A stretch of DNA of 64,000 nucleotides from Aradus depressus (GCA_963662175.1 OY759214.1:1240001-1304000); one strand, 5' to 3'. Positions 1 to 11,188 are shown, counted from the first letter of the stretch. The notes: generated from the letters alone by a model not told the origin. Made by a program: numbers and translations.

Positions 1-1790
1 CCTGTTTTATTTACTATTTATTGAAATAAAAAATACCGCTGCAACTAGTTCTTCAATAACCGACCTGGCAAGGTCATGATTTTAGTTTCATGAAACTTTA
101 AAATTTATTTTTTATGTAGGTACTGTATTGAGAGAGGGCAGTGAATTACCTAAGGCCTATTTTATACCTATAATGTATTCTATAATGTATTCTTACTTGT
201 CCATTCCCCCCTCCACTCCCTTAAACTGATTTCTGTAGGAAAAAAACCGAAAAATGAAAAATGGCGGTCCCACGAGTGTACACTTTGATTTAATTAGCTA
301 TTAATGAAGTGAGAGTGAGGACTCATTTTGTTGCGTGCTTGCATCCTTAGCTCTCACAGATGCCACAACAGAAACCCTTCCTAGATCTATATTAACATTT
401 TCAAAGAAATGAGGTAGGCATTAGTGTTAGTAACTAATAAAATGCATAGTTAGTAAATATTGTAAGGTGTGCCTAACTCAGGTCTCTCTCTCTCCCTTAT
501 GTAGTATTTCACTCTCTACAGGAGCTTGTAAGAAGACTCAAAATTGTAAATGTTTTGGATGTTTCAAGTGACTGTAACTCAGAACTTGACAGCTCTTAAA
601 TTGCGCTTCAATTAGATGTAGCAATTATACACTAGTTCTTGAATAACTGTTTTATCAAACAATTTCAAAACTGTTTTTTCAATAACTTAAAAAACAGTTT
701 TTAATTTTTCTTTGAAAAAAATGTAAGTCGTAGTCATTCCGTACTTTATTTTGAATTTCTGCCAACACTATTAATAAACGAAGAAGTCAGGAGTATGAAT
801 GACAGATAAAATTTAAAAAAATGCTGGCTGCACCAATGGTGGACCCTAGGTAGTCTAATTCTGCTAGCACTATGCTGTTCTTCATACCAACCGAGGCAGC
901 ACTTGACTTGATTTATATATAAACATATAGAACAGAAGAATAGCGAGATAACCAGAGAGAGGCCCAGCAGTCATGAAGCAAACAGCAAGCAACGCACATT
1001 TCATTTGTATATGCTTTGTTCTATTAGTATTAGTGATATATATAATGTGTTATTTGTAAAGTTAAGCTACTACATACTATCAACTAAATATTATTACTTA
1101 AATTGAAAAGTTTTCTTTAAAAAAAAAATTGCTTACCTAATTTCTTCCATATTTTCACCGTTCATGATTGTTCTCCTAGTGAAAGAATTAAAAAAATAAA
1201 ATGAAGTAAAATAAAATATATATATATATATATATAATAAGTATAAATAGAAAAACATATTAATTATTATAAACTATATATAAATTGTGATATGAGACGA
1301 ATAGATACATGAAAGGTTGAGTTCGTTGAGAGACCAAGAAGCGAATTTATAATAGAGCAGTTAAATAAATACGAACATACAATCCAACACTTTTTGAAGG
1401 TATTCTTTCAAATGTTTTTTGTTTTTGCAAAATAATTTCAGAAATTGGATCAAGGTAAAAACCTCTCCACAAGAAGTCATAAAATAACTTCTAGATAAGA
1501 CACATGTAGGACAGTTCATTGCAATCCTTCATTTAAAATACATTTTGAAGATATCTTTGTAAATTTAATAATTTAAAAATGTAAACTCATGAGATTCACC
1601 CGCGTTGTTCGGTTAGTAACTTAGCTTAATTCCGTTTCAAATTTAGATGCTGTCTTGAATGCTATATGACTGATTAGATCGACAAACAAAGAGTAAAGCG
1701 CTTATATCCACTCACGAAATAAGGATGAGGCATTTTGGAAGGTTCTTGTTGAACTTATCAAGTTGCTGATTACTATTCACTTGGTGTTGT
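1..1790. other. AT-rich stretch without gene
   Basis: No coding region, RNA gene or clear mobile element was recognised. The DNA is AT-rich with many short A and T runs. A (TA)n microsatellite lies at about 1217-1236. All reading frames are short and show no familiar motifs. Confidence 0.6.
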
Positions 1791-1799
1791 TTGGCCTTT

Positions 1800-1915
1800 G
1801 TGAACAGGGCTTATAAGAGTGCATGGTTCATGTGAAATTTCATGAAAACCCGAACAACTGTTAAAAAGAGTACTTTGGGTTTCGCCCCCTCCCACAACCC
1901 CCCAGTTGTGTAACA
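1800..1915 (+). repeat. Family B dispersed repeat, fragment
   Basis: This stretch carries the phrase GTGAAATTTCATGAAAACCC followed by a C-rich run of the type CGCCCCCTCCCACAACCCCC. The same order recurs in the sub-repeats of the fuller family B copy at 60400-61196. Only one sub-repeat is recognisable here, and neither the head nor the tail hairpin is visible. Confidence 0.4.
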
Positions 1916-1935
1916 ATGAATGACGTCACGTTTAG

Positions 1936-2920
1936 CCCAATAATCCGCAGGTAGAACCTTCACTAGGAATTACATCTGAATCTATCAAGACAACATGCTA
2001 CATTTTTCAAATTTCTTTCACAACAATTAAATGTTGTTAATTTGTTTTTATTATTACTTCACGGTATTGTGGATTTAATCAATGCCCGTTGAAAGACAAC
2101 TGCATTGAAATGCAGGCACTCTGTTCCTCAAGGTAACTATTTAATCAATGAAAGTTAACATTCATTCATATTGACAACTTGAGATGAGAAAATTACGAAG
2201 TTTTGATGTCGCGCAGTTGTTTTACATATATGGTATACACATTATTCTACATAAATAGTATACCATATTCTGAAGATAACTTTTTCAGAAAATGTTAGGG
2301 AAAGAAAGGGGGAACATGACATTTTAAAGCTCTCGCCCCAAAGAGTTAGAAAAATGATAATTTAGCGAGAGTCCCAAAACTTCTAAATCTTGATCTCTTA
2401 GCTTTTTATAAAAACAATTTAATTTTAAATGTTAAATGTCTACTTTCGTTAATTTTATTCAAACTACGTTCATATTGCCAGTGATACGTAATAATGCCTA
2501 CTGTTTGAGAAATCAAACTTATCTTTTACTTATTTAATTTTGAAATTTTGTTAAATGAGAAACTTTCAAAGTGTCAACGATATCTCCTCATGTAAACGGA
2601 AGTAAATTTAAAACAAGTTATGATAACCTTCGAAATCCTCTCTCAATGATGACAGTTATCAAGGAATGAAGGGATCAGACAAATATTGAAACCTGAACCG
2701 TAATTAGATAGAAGTTTCAAAATTCAAACCAACTAAAATATTAAAAATAAATACGAACTTATAATAGATAAGTTTGAAGTATAAGAGACCGTTCATAAAT
2801 TAGGCAATGCATCTAGGAGGGAGGTAACCAAAACGTTCTGGTTCATTATTAACATTGTCCTTGGTTAAAAATATCAGAGGATCCATTCACTTATTCAGAA
2901 CAGTAAGAGAGAGAAAAGCG
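1936..2920. other. Unassigned AT-rich stretch
   Basis: No gene or structured element is seen. Scattered A/T-rich words only. Confidence 0.5.
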
Positions 2921-2930
2921 TCATCGGTAA

Positions 2931-3275
2931 ATCCCCGGCAATGTACTTCCCCACAACGAATTAATCAATTAACTTTTCGTTCTACCTCCAAAACCAGTCG
3001 ATCGTTTGCGCTAATATTCAACAGTTGACTTACATAGGGGCTCCTAAATCCTCATACTAAATTTTGTGTCGATAAATGCATTACTTCGGCAGTTATCGGG
3101 GTTTTTGAATTCAGCCTCTTCTCCTGAACCCCACGTCCTTTCAACTGATATCACTGAAATTTGACAGGTTATGTCCTCATTGGGTTATGACTTTTAATAT
3201 GAAATTTCATGCCCATACATTCATTATATCGGGAGTTATCGTGTTCACAGACATTTTTTTCCCCCATAATTGGTA
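2931..3275 (+). repeat. Family A dispersed repeat, head and body
   Basis: The head (CGGCAATGTACTTCCCCACA, then ACGAATTAATCAATTAAC) is followed by about one and a half body sub-repeats, with TGTCGATAAATGCATTAC, CGGCAGTTATCGGGG, a C-rich stretch and GATATCACTGAAATTTGACA. It then enters the tail segment (GGGAGTTATCGTGTTCACAG, then a T run). The tail stops there and a 22-bp tandem array begins within 50 bp. The hairpin end is missing. The same head recurs at about 4487, 7693, 10600, 37838 and, reversed, 7910 and 39222. Confidence 0.75.
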
Positions 3276-3324
3276 TAGTTGGGGGAGTAAACTCTCCTTG
3301 CTAGTCTCATCTTTACGAATGTGT

Positions 3325-3551
3325 TGGAGGAGGAATGGAGGACAGTAGGAGGAGGAATGGAGAACAGTTGGAGGAGGAATGGAGAACAGTTGGAGGAGGA
3401 ATGGAGGACCGTTGGAGGAGGAATGGAGGACAGTTGGAGGAGGAATGGAGGACCGTTGGAGGAGGAATGGAGGACAGTTGGAGGAGGAATGGAGGGCAGT
3501 TGGAGGAGGAATGGAGGACAGTTGGAGGAGGAATGGAGGACAGTTGGAAGA
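3325..3551. repeat. 22-bp minisatellite, about 10 copies
   Basis: The unit is GGAGGAGGAATGGAGGACAG plus TT, repeated head to tail about ten times with few substitutions. Three units equal 66 bp, so several frames stay open on both strands, which explains the glycine/glutamate-rich and proline/serine-rich reading frames here. I do not call a gene. The array begins just after the truncated tail of the family A copy. Confidence 0.9.
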
Positions 3552-3954
3552 ACATGGAGTAAGATGCCTTTCTGAAGACAAGGCTCAGGGACTCCCGTCT
3601 CAGCAATTCACACACAAAAAGATGGAATAGATATTAGAATAATAAAATATTACAGGAAAGGCAACATTTTCATATTTCAGTGTAGATCCAAACCGTTACG
3701 AGTGTCATTTCAATACGATAGAAGCACCTTTCAGTAAAGTCAACGCCCCAAAACCTCGCAGAAATAGAAAAATAAACTTTCTTTTTTTTCCAATTTTACT
3801 TGCAAGTTCCCGAAAGGAAATGGAAGTATGATGATGGGATCGAAAAATCGTGTTCGAGATTAGGTCAAATTCTGATTGTCCTACACTCAAAAAGTTGTTT
3901 TCCGCAGTCGGCTCTATGCTCGTTTTTCTGTGGCCTCAGGCCTCCTCATAAATT
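3552..3954. other. Unassigned stretch
   Basis: No gene or repeat family is recognised between the 22-bp array and a SINE tail. Confidence 0.5.
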
Positions 3955-3957
3955 GAA

Positions 3958-3991
3958 GTTAAAGCCCGGGCATGAATCACAATAACTAACT
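3958..3991 (+). repeat. tRNA-derived SINE, 3' tail only
   Basis: Carries AAAGCCCGGGCATGAATCAC followed by the AATAACTAACTAAC tail that ends the full-length SINE copies. The tRNA head and most of the core are absent. Confidence 0.7.
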
Positions 3992-4485
3992 AACAATCTT
4001 GCACTCATGTTACCAAATGTGGTTAAAATAAGTTCATGCGTTTAACCGTATGTAAAATTGTTTCACAAAGAATACACACATTTAAGGCAGTTGAAGGCAT
4101 ACGAGTATAAGAAAGTCCAAATGGTTCACCAGATATTTCACCGAATACATTTGACCTAATGAGGACGACCTAGTTTTGGATAAAATGCAGTTTGGGGGAG
4201 AAGGCAATATAAAGCTGACCACGGGTCAACACTCGCTTTCACTTGTCTGGTTGCAACGTCACTTCGGCCCCAACCTGCATTTGCACTCCCGTCCAAAACT
4301 ACAGAACGCATCGCAATTGGGGATAGGAAACGAATATAGAGGATAGCAATTAAATCTTTCAACTAAGGAAACGTTTTAAATAAGATATGCATCCTCATGA
4401 TCTGTCTCTTTGTTCTACAGTTTTCCACATATAAATGAAAATAGTTGTTTGCATAATTTAATTATAAAATGATAAATGATGAAAA
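3992..4485. other. Unassigned stretch
   Basis: No gene or structured element is seen between the SINE tail and the family A copy. Confidence 0.5.
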
Positions 4486-4639
4486 AAAAATAGTCGGTGA
4501 ATCACACGCAATGTACTTCCCCACAACGAATTCATCAATTAACTTTTCCTTCTCTTTCCAAAACTTGTCGACCGTTTGTGCTAATATTCAACAGTTGACT
4601 TACACAGGAGCTCCTAAATCCTCATACTAAATTTCATGT

Positions 4640-5850
4640 CGATAAATTCATTACATCGGCAGTTATTGGGGCCCCCTCCCCTGAACTCCCCTTTCTCTTC
4701 AGTCCATATCACTGAAATTTGACTGGGTCATTGGGTTTTGACTTAAATATGAAATTTCATGTCGATACATTCATTTCACCGGCAGTTATTGGGGCCCCCT
4801 CCCCTGAACTCCCCTTTCTCTTCAGTCCATATCACTGAAATTTGACTGGGTCATTGGGTTTTGACTTAAATATGAAATTACATGTCGATAAATTCATTAC
4901 ATCGGCAGTTATTGGGGCCCCCTCCCCTGAACTCCCCTTTCTCTTCAGTCCATATCACTGAAATTTGACTGGGTCATTGGGTTTTGACTTAAATATGAAA
5001 TTTCATGTCGATACATTCATTTCACCGGCAGTTATTGGGGCCCCCTCCCCTGAACTCCCCTTTCTCTTCAGTCCATATCACTGAAATTTGACTGGGTCAT
5101 TGGGTTTTGACTTAAATATGAAATTTCATGTCGATAAATTCATTACATCGGCAGTTATTGGGGCCCCCTCCCCTGAACTCCCCTTTCTCTTCAGTCCATA
5201 TCACTGAAATTTGACTGGGTCATTGGGTTTTGACTTAAATATGAAATTTCATGTCGATTAATTCATTACATCGGCAGTTATTGGGGCCCCCTCCCCTGAA
5301 CTCCCCTTTCTCTTCAGTCCATATCACTGAAATTTGACTGGGTCATTGGGTTTTGACTTAAATATGAAATTTCATGTCGATACATTCATTTCACCGGCAG
5401 TTATTGGGGCCCCCTCCCCTGAACTCCCCTTTCTCTTCAGTCCATATCACTGAAATTTGACTGGGTCATTGGGTTTTGACTTAAATATGAAATTTCATGT
5501 CGATAAATTCATTACATCGGCAGTTATTGGGGCCCCCTCCCCTGAACTCCCCTTTCTCTTCAGTCCATATCACTGAAATTTGACTGGGTCATTGGGTTTT
5601 GACTTAAATATGAAATTTCATGTCGATTAATTCATTACATCGGCAGTTATTGGGGCCCCCTCCCCTGAACTCCCCTTTCTCTTCAGTCCATATCACTGAA
5701 ATTTGACTGGGTCATTGGGTTTTGACTTAAATATGAAATTTCATGTCGATACATTCATTTCACCGGCAGTTATTGGGGCCCCCTCCCCTGAACTCCCCTT
5801 TCTCTTCAGTCCATATCACTGAAATTTGACTGGGTCATTGGGTTTTGACT
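4640..5850 (+). repeat. 123-bp satellite array, 10 units
   Basis: The C-rich phrase GCCCCCTCCCCTGAACTCCC recurs at 4671, 4794, 4917, 5040, 5163, 5286, 5409, 5532, 5655 and 5778, exactly 123 bp apart. The units are nearly identical except at one block: type A reads GATACATTCATTTCACCGGC, type B GATAAATTCATTACATCGGC, and type C GATTAATTCATTACATCGGC. The order is B A B A B C A B C A, so the later units form an ABC trimer of 369 bp. The unit is homologous, in reverse, to the 110-bp satellite at 61650-64000. Confidence 0.95.
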
Positions 5851-6062
5851 TTGGTCGATTTGGCTGAAAAAATAGGTGCGTCGTTGGATGGTTCTGGATT
5901 CACATATAAAATTTCGTTTCGATACATTCATTCTATCGGGAGCTGGAATGAGTCGTGTTCACAGACACGCAGACATTTTTTTTTTCATATTTGGAATCTA
6001 GACGTCGGAAATCATGAAATTCTGTTGAAAACTCATCATCGAATATTTGACCGATTACATAA

Positions 6063-6090
6063 CTTCCCCTATGCTTCGTATAACTGGGAA
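6063..6090 (+). other. Family A terminal hairpin
   Basis: CTTCCC and GGGAA flank an inner pair of CTATGC and GTATAA, leaving a TTC loop. Equivalent hairpins end other copies at 8749-8778, 11158-11185, 13620-13648 and 39018-39045. In the consensus both stems pair fully (CTTCCC/GGGAAG and CTATAC/GTATAG). Confidence 0.65.
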
Positions 6091-6099
6091 AATAAAATA

Positions 6100-6836
6100 A
6101 AAAGAGAGATGAAGTAAAAAGCAAAAGAATGGAATGAGAGGGGCAAGGATTGTGGTCGGACCCAGTTTCAGCTGAGAATTGTGTCATGTTGCAATGCAGC
6201 CACAGCCACTTGCACACTGCACACGGCTCCTTCAATCTTCATTTAATTTTTTTAGTTCAAGGAGAAGAAAACTGACTTGGATTGTTCACCTCTCAGAACA
6301 AGAAAATATCAAAATTATTCTCTTTTAAACGAGTTTTTATAGTTATAATACTCTTTCTTATTTTCCTTTAGAATAAACTACATAGAATGTACATTGGAAC
6401 ACGCAAAGTGCAACCTAACTGAGGGGGGGGAGAAACATGGTTACCTCCAATATCGATACGGAAATTTATATTCTCATTCGATAGTGAATTAGGGTTTGGA
6501 GAAAAAGCTGACACAGATTCAATTAAAAATAATTTATATAACATACATATATGTAAACAAAACAAGTCATTTTTTTGGCGAGATCATATCGCTTGCTTTA
6601 CCATAGCACTCTTTCATCGCTCCCATAGGCAGATAAGAAGTCTTGTATTCATTATTCTTACGTATAAAAATAATAATAATTAAATAAAATAACAATAATT
6701 TAAATGGGTTTCTGTAATATTTCCCATAATTTTCAAGAATTGTCATAGAATGTAATTAGCAAATCTACAAAGGAAGTGACTGACTGACTCAAAGTCGGTC
6801 TTTGAGTCATTCCACTTCAAGTGAACCGCTTAAGTG
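6100..6836. other. Unassigned stretch
   Basis: No gene or known repeat is recognised. A short G run lies near 6423. Confidence 0.5.
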
Positions 6837-6840
6837 AAGT

Positions 6841-7069
6841 AAGTCCATTACATCCGCCTACTGATAAAGTCCACCACATTTGCCTACCAATACAGTAAGT
6901 CCACTACATCCGCCTACTGATAAAGTCCACCACTTTTGCCTACCAATAAAGTAAGTCCACTACATCCGCCTACTGATAAAGTAAGTCCACCACATCCGCC
7001 TACCAATAAAGTAAGTCCACCACATCCGCTCACCAATAAAGTAAGTCCACTACATCTGCTTACCAATGA
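6841..7069. repeat. 30-bp minisatellite, about 7-8 copies
   Basis: The unit AAGTCCACCACATCCGCCTA plus CCAATAAAGT repeats with substitutions and two shortened copies. Because 30 is a multiple of three, it creates a repetitive proline-rich reading frame that I do not call a gene. Confidence 0.85.
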
Positions 7070-7690
7070 AAGGAATACATTTAGGTCTCACAACATGGCT
7101 ACAATTTTTCATTTATACCTCAAGTATGAGTTGAATTTCTGACCAATAGCAAAAAGTGACATAGCCCATACTTAAATAAACACATTTTAAAATGTGAGAT
7201 ATCGCTTCTAAAATTAAATTGAAAGCTCTTTCAGATAATCATTTTGGTCTAATTTTTAAAATAAGTTTATTTTTTGGAGGTCCTTAAAAGTAAAAATTGA
7301 TATTCCCAAAATACGCCACCCCGATTATTTTCATAATCGCTCAAGTTAAAGCTTATATTGTCTATTCAAGTCCCCAAAAGGAACTTAAGTGCAAAAAACA
7401 TCATTATATGCATCCTACTAACGTAGAGGCCACTTTACCAACATTAACTGTTTAGAGCAATATATCAAATTATTGCAATTTAAATAACTAATTTAAACAT
7501 TTTTTTAGAAAGAATTGCATTTGTTTTGTTGTTCGAAACTGAATGACACCTCCTCGAATTGAAATATCTATAACTATGGTTGGCCGGTCGGAAGCTCTGT
7601 AGGCAGCTGCCGAGGGCGGCCAATATACGTCATCTCCTTACTTCCTGAAGATCCTCCATTGAAGACTCCCAGCAGCTAATCTCACTTTTA
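7070..7690. other. Unassigned AT-rich stretch
   Basis: No gene is recognised. The segment near 7590-7680 shares scattered words (ACGTCATCTCCT, then CCTCC and AGACTCCCAGCAGCT) with 18690-18740, so it may be a short dispersed repeat. Confidence 0.4.
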
Positions 7691-7692
7691 AA

Positions 7693-7913
7693 TCACCGGC
7701 AATGTACTTCCCCACAACGAATCTGACCCCCCCCCCCTCCCCTCCCTCTTTCCAACTAGCCGATATCACGCTCTTCAAAACTGCCGGTGTAATAAATGTA
7801 TCGACACAGAATTGAATATTAGGGCAAAGGGTCGACTAGTTTTGGAGGGGGATCGAAAAGTTAATTGATTATTTCGTTCTGGTGATGTACATTGCCGGTG
7901 ATTCACCGGTGAC
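7693..7913. repeat. Two family A heads facing each other
   Basis: A forward head (CACCGGCAATGTACTTCCCC at about 7695) with a short body piece is joined to a reversed body and head. The reversed part runs from TGCCGGTGTAATAAATGTAT through AAAAGTTAATTGATT to a terminal palindrome, CCGGTGATTCACCGG, at 7895-7909. The result is an inverted pair of about 220 bp. The palindrome is the best preserved version of the family A head. Confidence 0.7.
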
Positions 7914-8215
7914 TTATTTATAATGTAATATAACACACAGAAAGGATGTGGTGCACTTTTGTAATATAACACACAGAAATGGAAGTGGTGCACTTTTGTC
8001 TAGCATCTGAGTAGACAGCATCCTCTTGTGATGCAGTCAGGCACGGTTCACATCAAACATTGCCACTAATACAAAATATAATTTAAGAGAGAATTTAGAT
8101 TGAAGATTCTAGGGTTGTTTTTCCTCTGTAAGATGTGATAAGGACAAGACCACTGGAGACGGTTGTTTCTCATCTATATTTCTACATGTATCACACAGTG
8201 AACTTTTGTGGGAGC

Positions 8216-8398
8216 GCCCTTATCTTGAGCATGCCGTCCTTGTCCCAATGTCACCAGCTCGTAACAGACCACTTTACTTAAACATGAGTAGAAAAAATAT
8301 AGGACTCCCACAGTAGGGGCCACCAGAGCGACGAAAGTGCACTCTGGTAGTGGATGATTGTAGTTGAAGCATGCCATGAGTCATAAAAACAAACAAAC
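8216..8398 (+). repeat. tRNA-derived SINE, degraded core
   Basis: Traces of the SINE core are visible: CTTGAGCATGCCGTCCTTGT, ATAGGACTCCCACAGTAG, CCACCAGAGCGACGAAAG, CTCTGGTAGT and CATGAGTCATAA. The tRNA head is absent and the tail is A-rich with ACAAAC repeats instead of AACTAAC. Confidence 0.7.
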
Positions 8399-8654
8399 CG
8401 AACTGATGAAATTTCTGTTTTGAAATTGCTCAAGAATTTGAGTGCGTCCAGCATTACCGTGTATTTAATATCTATATAGTTTGTGGTTCCGCCGGTAGAG
8501 GCTCTAGTGCAAGCTTTCATGGCCGGAAAAAAGTGAATGACCGGTTGTGTACATCTCCAGCACAAACTAACAATTCAGTGTTCTATCTATCTACCGATTT
8601 GGTCGAAAATGGATAGATGTCTTACTTAGGCACTTCTTAATTAAGAACGCTCTT

Positions 8655-8780
8655 ATTAAATTTTGTGTTGATATATTCATGACATCAACAAATATTATGT
8701 TTTACGAGCTGAGCCCGGTAAACATAAAATTCCAGACCGATTACATGACTTCCCCTATACTTCATATAGCTGGGAAATAA
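8655..8780 (+). repeat. Family A dispersed repeat, tail fragment
   Basis: A short body piece (TTTTGTGTTGATATATTCAT) is joined to the tail (GACCGATTACATGACTTCCC) and a good terminal hairpin at 8749-8778 with inner stem CTATAC/ATATAG. Confidence 0.75.
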
Positions 8781-8789
8781 AAAAACATC

Positions 8790-10595
8790 CTATAAAACAA
8801 GAAGATAGGCAAACCACCAATGTATCGGTGCCTTGAAGGCAAAATTCGTCCAACTTTGAAAATACACCAACTTTATGGAAGCGCTGTAAATTATCGACTC
8901 GAAAAAAAAGTAAATAGTTACAGCTACCTCCACGGACCTCTCTGAACATCTGGCTTACAGATATATGACATTGGAATGGGTTAATTGCAGGTATTTCAGT
9001 GCAAGACACTGCACTGATGACACAATGGTCACCATACGTTAGCAACAAGACTGCACCGCCGCTCCAACTGCACACCCGTAGACAACCATCAAACACTAAA
9101 GTTCGCTTACTTTTAAATACCGGGTGTTCTTCCTCTCTCAAGCCGTTCACGTAATTTTTTTTTTTTTTTAATGTTTCCCAAAGTTAGTTTGTGTCAGATG
9201 AGCCGCTACGTCTGCATTTTAATGTGAAGTTGAATTTAATAAAATAAATCCCCCCCCCCTCCAAAAAAGTGTTGGGCATTAATTAGTCTGAGAACATTTG
9301 CCGGAGACGCTCCGTATACTTTAATATTCTCCCCAAGGACGCCGGCCGCTGCCCCGCACCCCCACTCCTTGTTTCGCTTCAGGTCGTCGCCGCGCCGGTC
9401 CCCCCTCCCCCCACCGCGCGTCATCTCTCCCCCCCCCCCCCCCCCTCTTTCCGACAATCTGCTAACCACGTGGGAGCAAACTTATATTGGGGTCATTATT
9501 TTCTTTATTAGCTAAGTCCGGGATTAATTTTCAAATTAAAAAATTATATAAGATACGCAGAAAAAATGAACACTCAACCTCTTTTTTTCCTCTTAAATTT
9601 CAAGAAAAATTGAAGAACTCTAAATAAAAAAGAATTGTAAATTATAAAATAAAATATTTAGATAATATTAATGGTTGCTTACCTGTCTAATGTTGGAGAT
9701 GTTGGATTGACAATTGGGGTGGGGGAAGTGATTTACTGCCGTTCCAAAGTGAAAAATAAAAATAAAATAATAAAATAAAATATAACCGCTCAATTGATTT
9801 ACTTTATAATTGACCGATTAGATATACATACATGTAATACCTTTGTCTTTACAAAAATTGTCAAAGATGTCTGCTATAGTTTTTAGACAATGGCTTTTTT
9901 TTTGTGTGAAATCCAGAGAGGGTGTGGATGGATTAATTAACAAAAATAAATAAAAAATAAAAAGTGAAAAAAAAAAAAAAACAACCAGAGATAATTCCAC
10001 GAGGAGGTGAAAAACGGGAGACGTTACGTCTGTAGTGTCAGGAGTCTTACATTACACTGAGGTGGGGCGGAATGTCCCCCCCCTCCCGCCCCCCTCCCTT
10101 CAGACCCCAACAGGGGACAAAAATAAATATCCCTTCTTCTCCCTCCACCATACGAGGGGAAAAATTTGAAATATATATATGTATTTATCTTTTATTTTTC
10201 AATTCCATCCCTTTGCAAGTTAAAATTCTAAAGGAATTTCAGTACTTTTATTTTTAATTCTGATTGTTTTACTTTCCCAGTATTCAAAGGTATAGGGTAA
10301 GTTATGTAATGTACATATCCTTGTAATATATATAACATGTATTAATTTAATGAGGATTTTAGTTGGGAAAATCGAAAACAATCGACCGTGGAGGGGGTTG
10401 AAAAAAGAGCCACGTCACAAACATTACAACTTTTCTCGTTAAGATAGAAATCTGATGATACCAATTATATGGATATACGCCTTACTGAAACCTTACGATC
10501 CAATCACACCTCAAACATCTAGAAGAGGTCAAAGGATCTCCATAGGAAGACAGAACAGGTTTCTGCAGTTATTCATTTCAAGGGTAGGAAATCGG
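8790..10595. other. Unassigned stretch with a GC-rich island
   Basis: No gene is recognised. Positions 9290-9475 are unusually GC- and CpG-rich (for example CGGCCGCTGCCCCGCACC and GTCGTCGCCGCGCCGGTC) and end in a 17-base C run at 9429-9445. This could be a promoter or exon edge, but no reading frame with recognisable motifs supports it. A reversed family A tail fragment with the hairpin lies at about 10270-10312. Confidence 0.45.
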
Positions 10596-10599
10596 AAAA

Positions 10600-11186
10600 A
10601 ACGTCTTTGGTGAATCACCAGATTTGTACATCCCAGCACGAATTAATCAATGTTTTTGTTTTCCCTGCAATGTCAATCGACCGTTTGGTATAAAACTCAA
10701 TATTTGACTATAATATAATATATATATATATTATATATATTGGGTTCTGAATCCTCATACTGTATTTTGTGTCGATACATTCATTACATGGGCAGTTAAT
10801 AGCATTTTTGACTTAAGCCTCGCCCCTAATCCCACCCTTCTCTTCAGCCGATTTGAGTGATAGTCAAAAGGGCTCGTCCTTTGAGGGCTTTGAATTTTTA
10901 TATGAAATTGCGTTTCAATGCATTCATCACAACGGCAGATACTAGAGTTTTTATGTTAAGTCTCTCCCCTAGTTCCCCTTCTCTTTGTCCCATTTGGTTG
11001 AAAGTCAATAGGTGTTGTCTTTGATACACATATAAAATTTCGGGCCGATACGTTCATTCTCGAAAACTTGAAATTCAATTGAAAACTATGCATCGATTTT
11101 TTGACCGATTACATAACTAGCCGCGGTGATGCAATGAACCCTCGGAAAATAAATAACTTGCCTATACTTTCTATAGCTGGGGAAGC
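10600..11186 (+). mobile_element. Family A element, near full length, unexpanded
   Basis: This is the best unexpanded copy. The head has TTGGTGAATCACCAGA followed by GCACGAATTAATCAATG. An AT-only palindromic stretch interrupts it at about 10708-10742. Two body sub-repeats follow (CGATACATTCATTACATGGG and CAATGCATTCATCACAACGG blocks), then the tail with TTGACCGATTACATAACT and a terminal hairpin at 11158-11185. A short insertion (about 11123-11150) lies between the tail and the hairpin. No coding capacity. Confidence 0.75.
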
Positions 11187-11188
11187 AA

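Larger units (their letters stand above)
4487..6092 (+). mobile_element. Family A element with internally expanded satellite
   Basis: This is a complete family A copy read from head to tail. The head at about 4492-4630 carries CGCAATGTACTTCCCCACAA and the CAACAGTTGACTTAC block. The body is a 123-bp tandem array (4640-5850). One diverged sub-repeat follows (5850-5935). The tail starts with a GTGTTCACAGACACGCAGAC run and continues through GACCGATTACATAACTTCCC to the terminal hairpin at 6063-6090. Unexpanded copies such as 10600-11186 are under 600 bp, so most of the 1.6-kb length comes from array growth. Family A lacks LINE-like coding sequence, a poly(A) tail and long terminal inverted repeats. 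A palindromic head, internal minisatellite and 3' hairpin resemble non-autonomous Helentrons, which is inference. Confidence 0.7.

Noticed and set aside
9236..9469. 77-codon glycine-rich minus-strand frame in the GC-rich island
   Set aside because: Composition reflects C runs; there is no domain. The island itself is noted as a feature.
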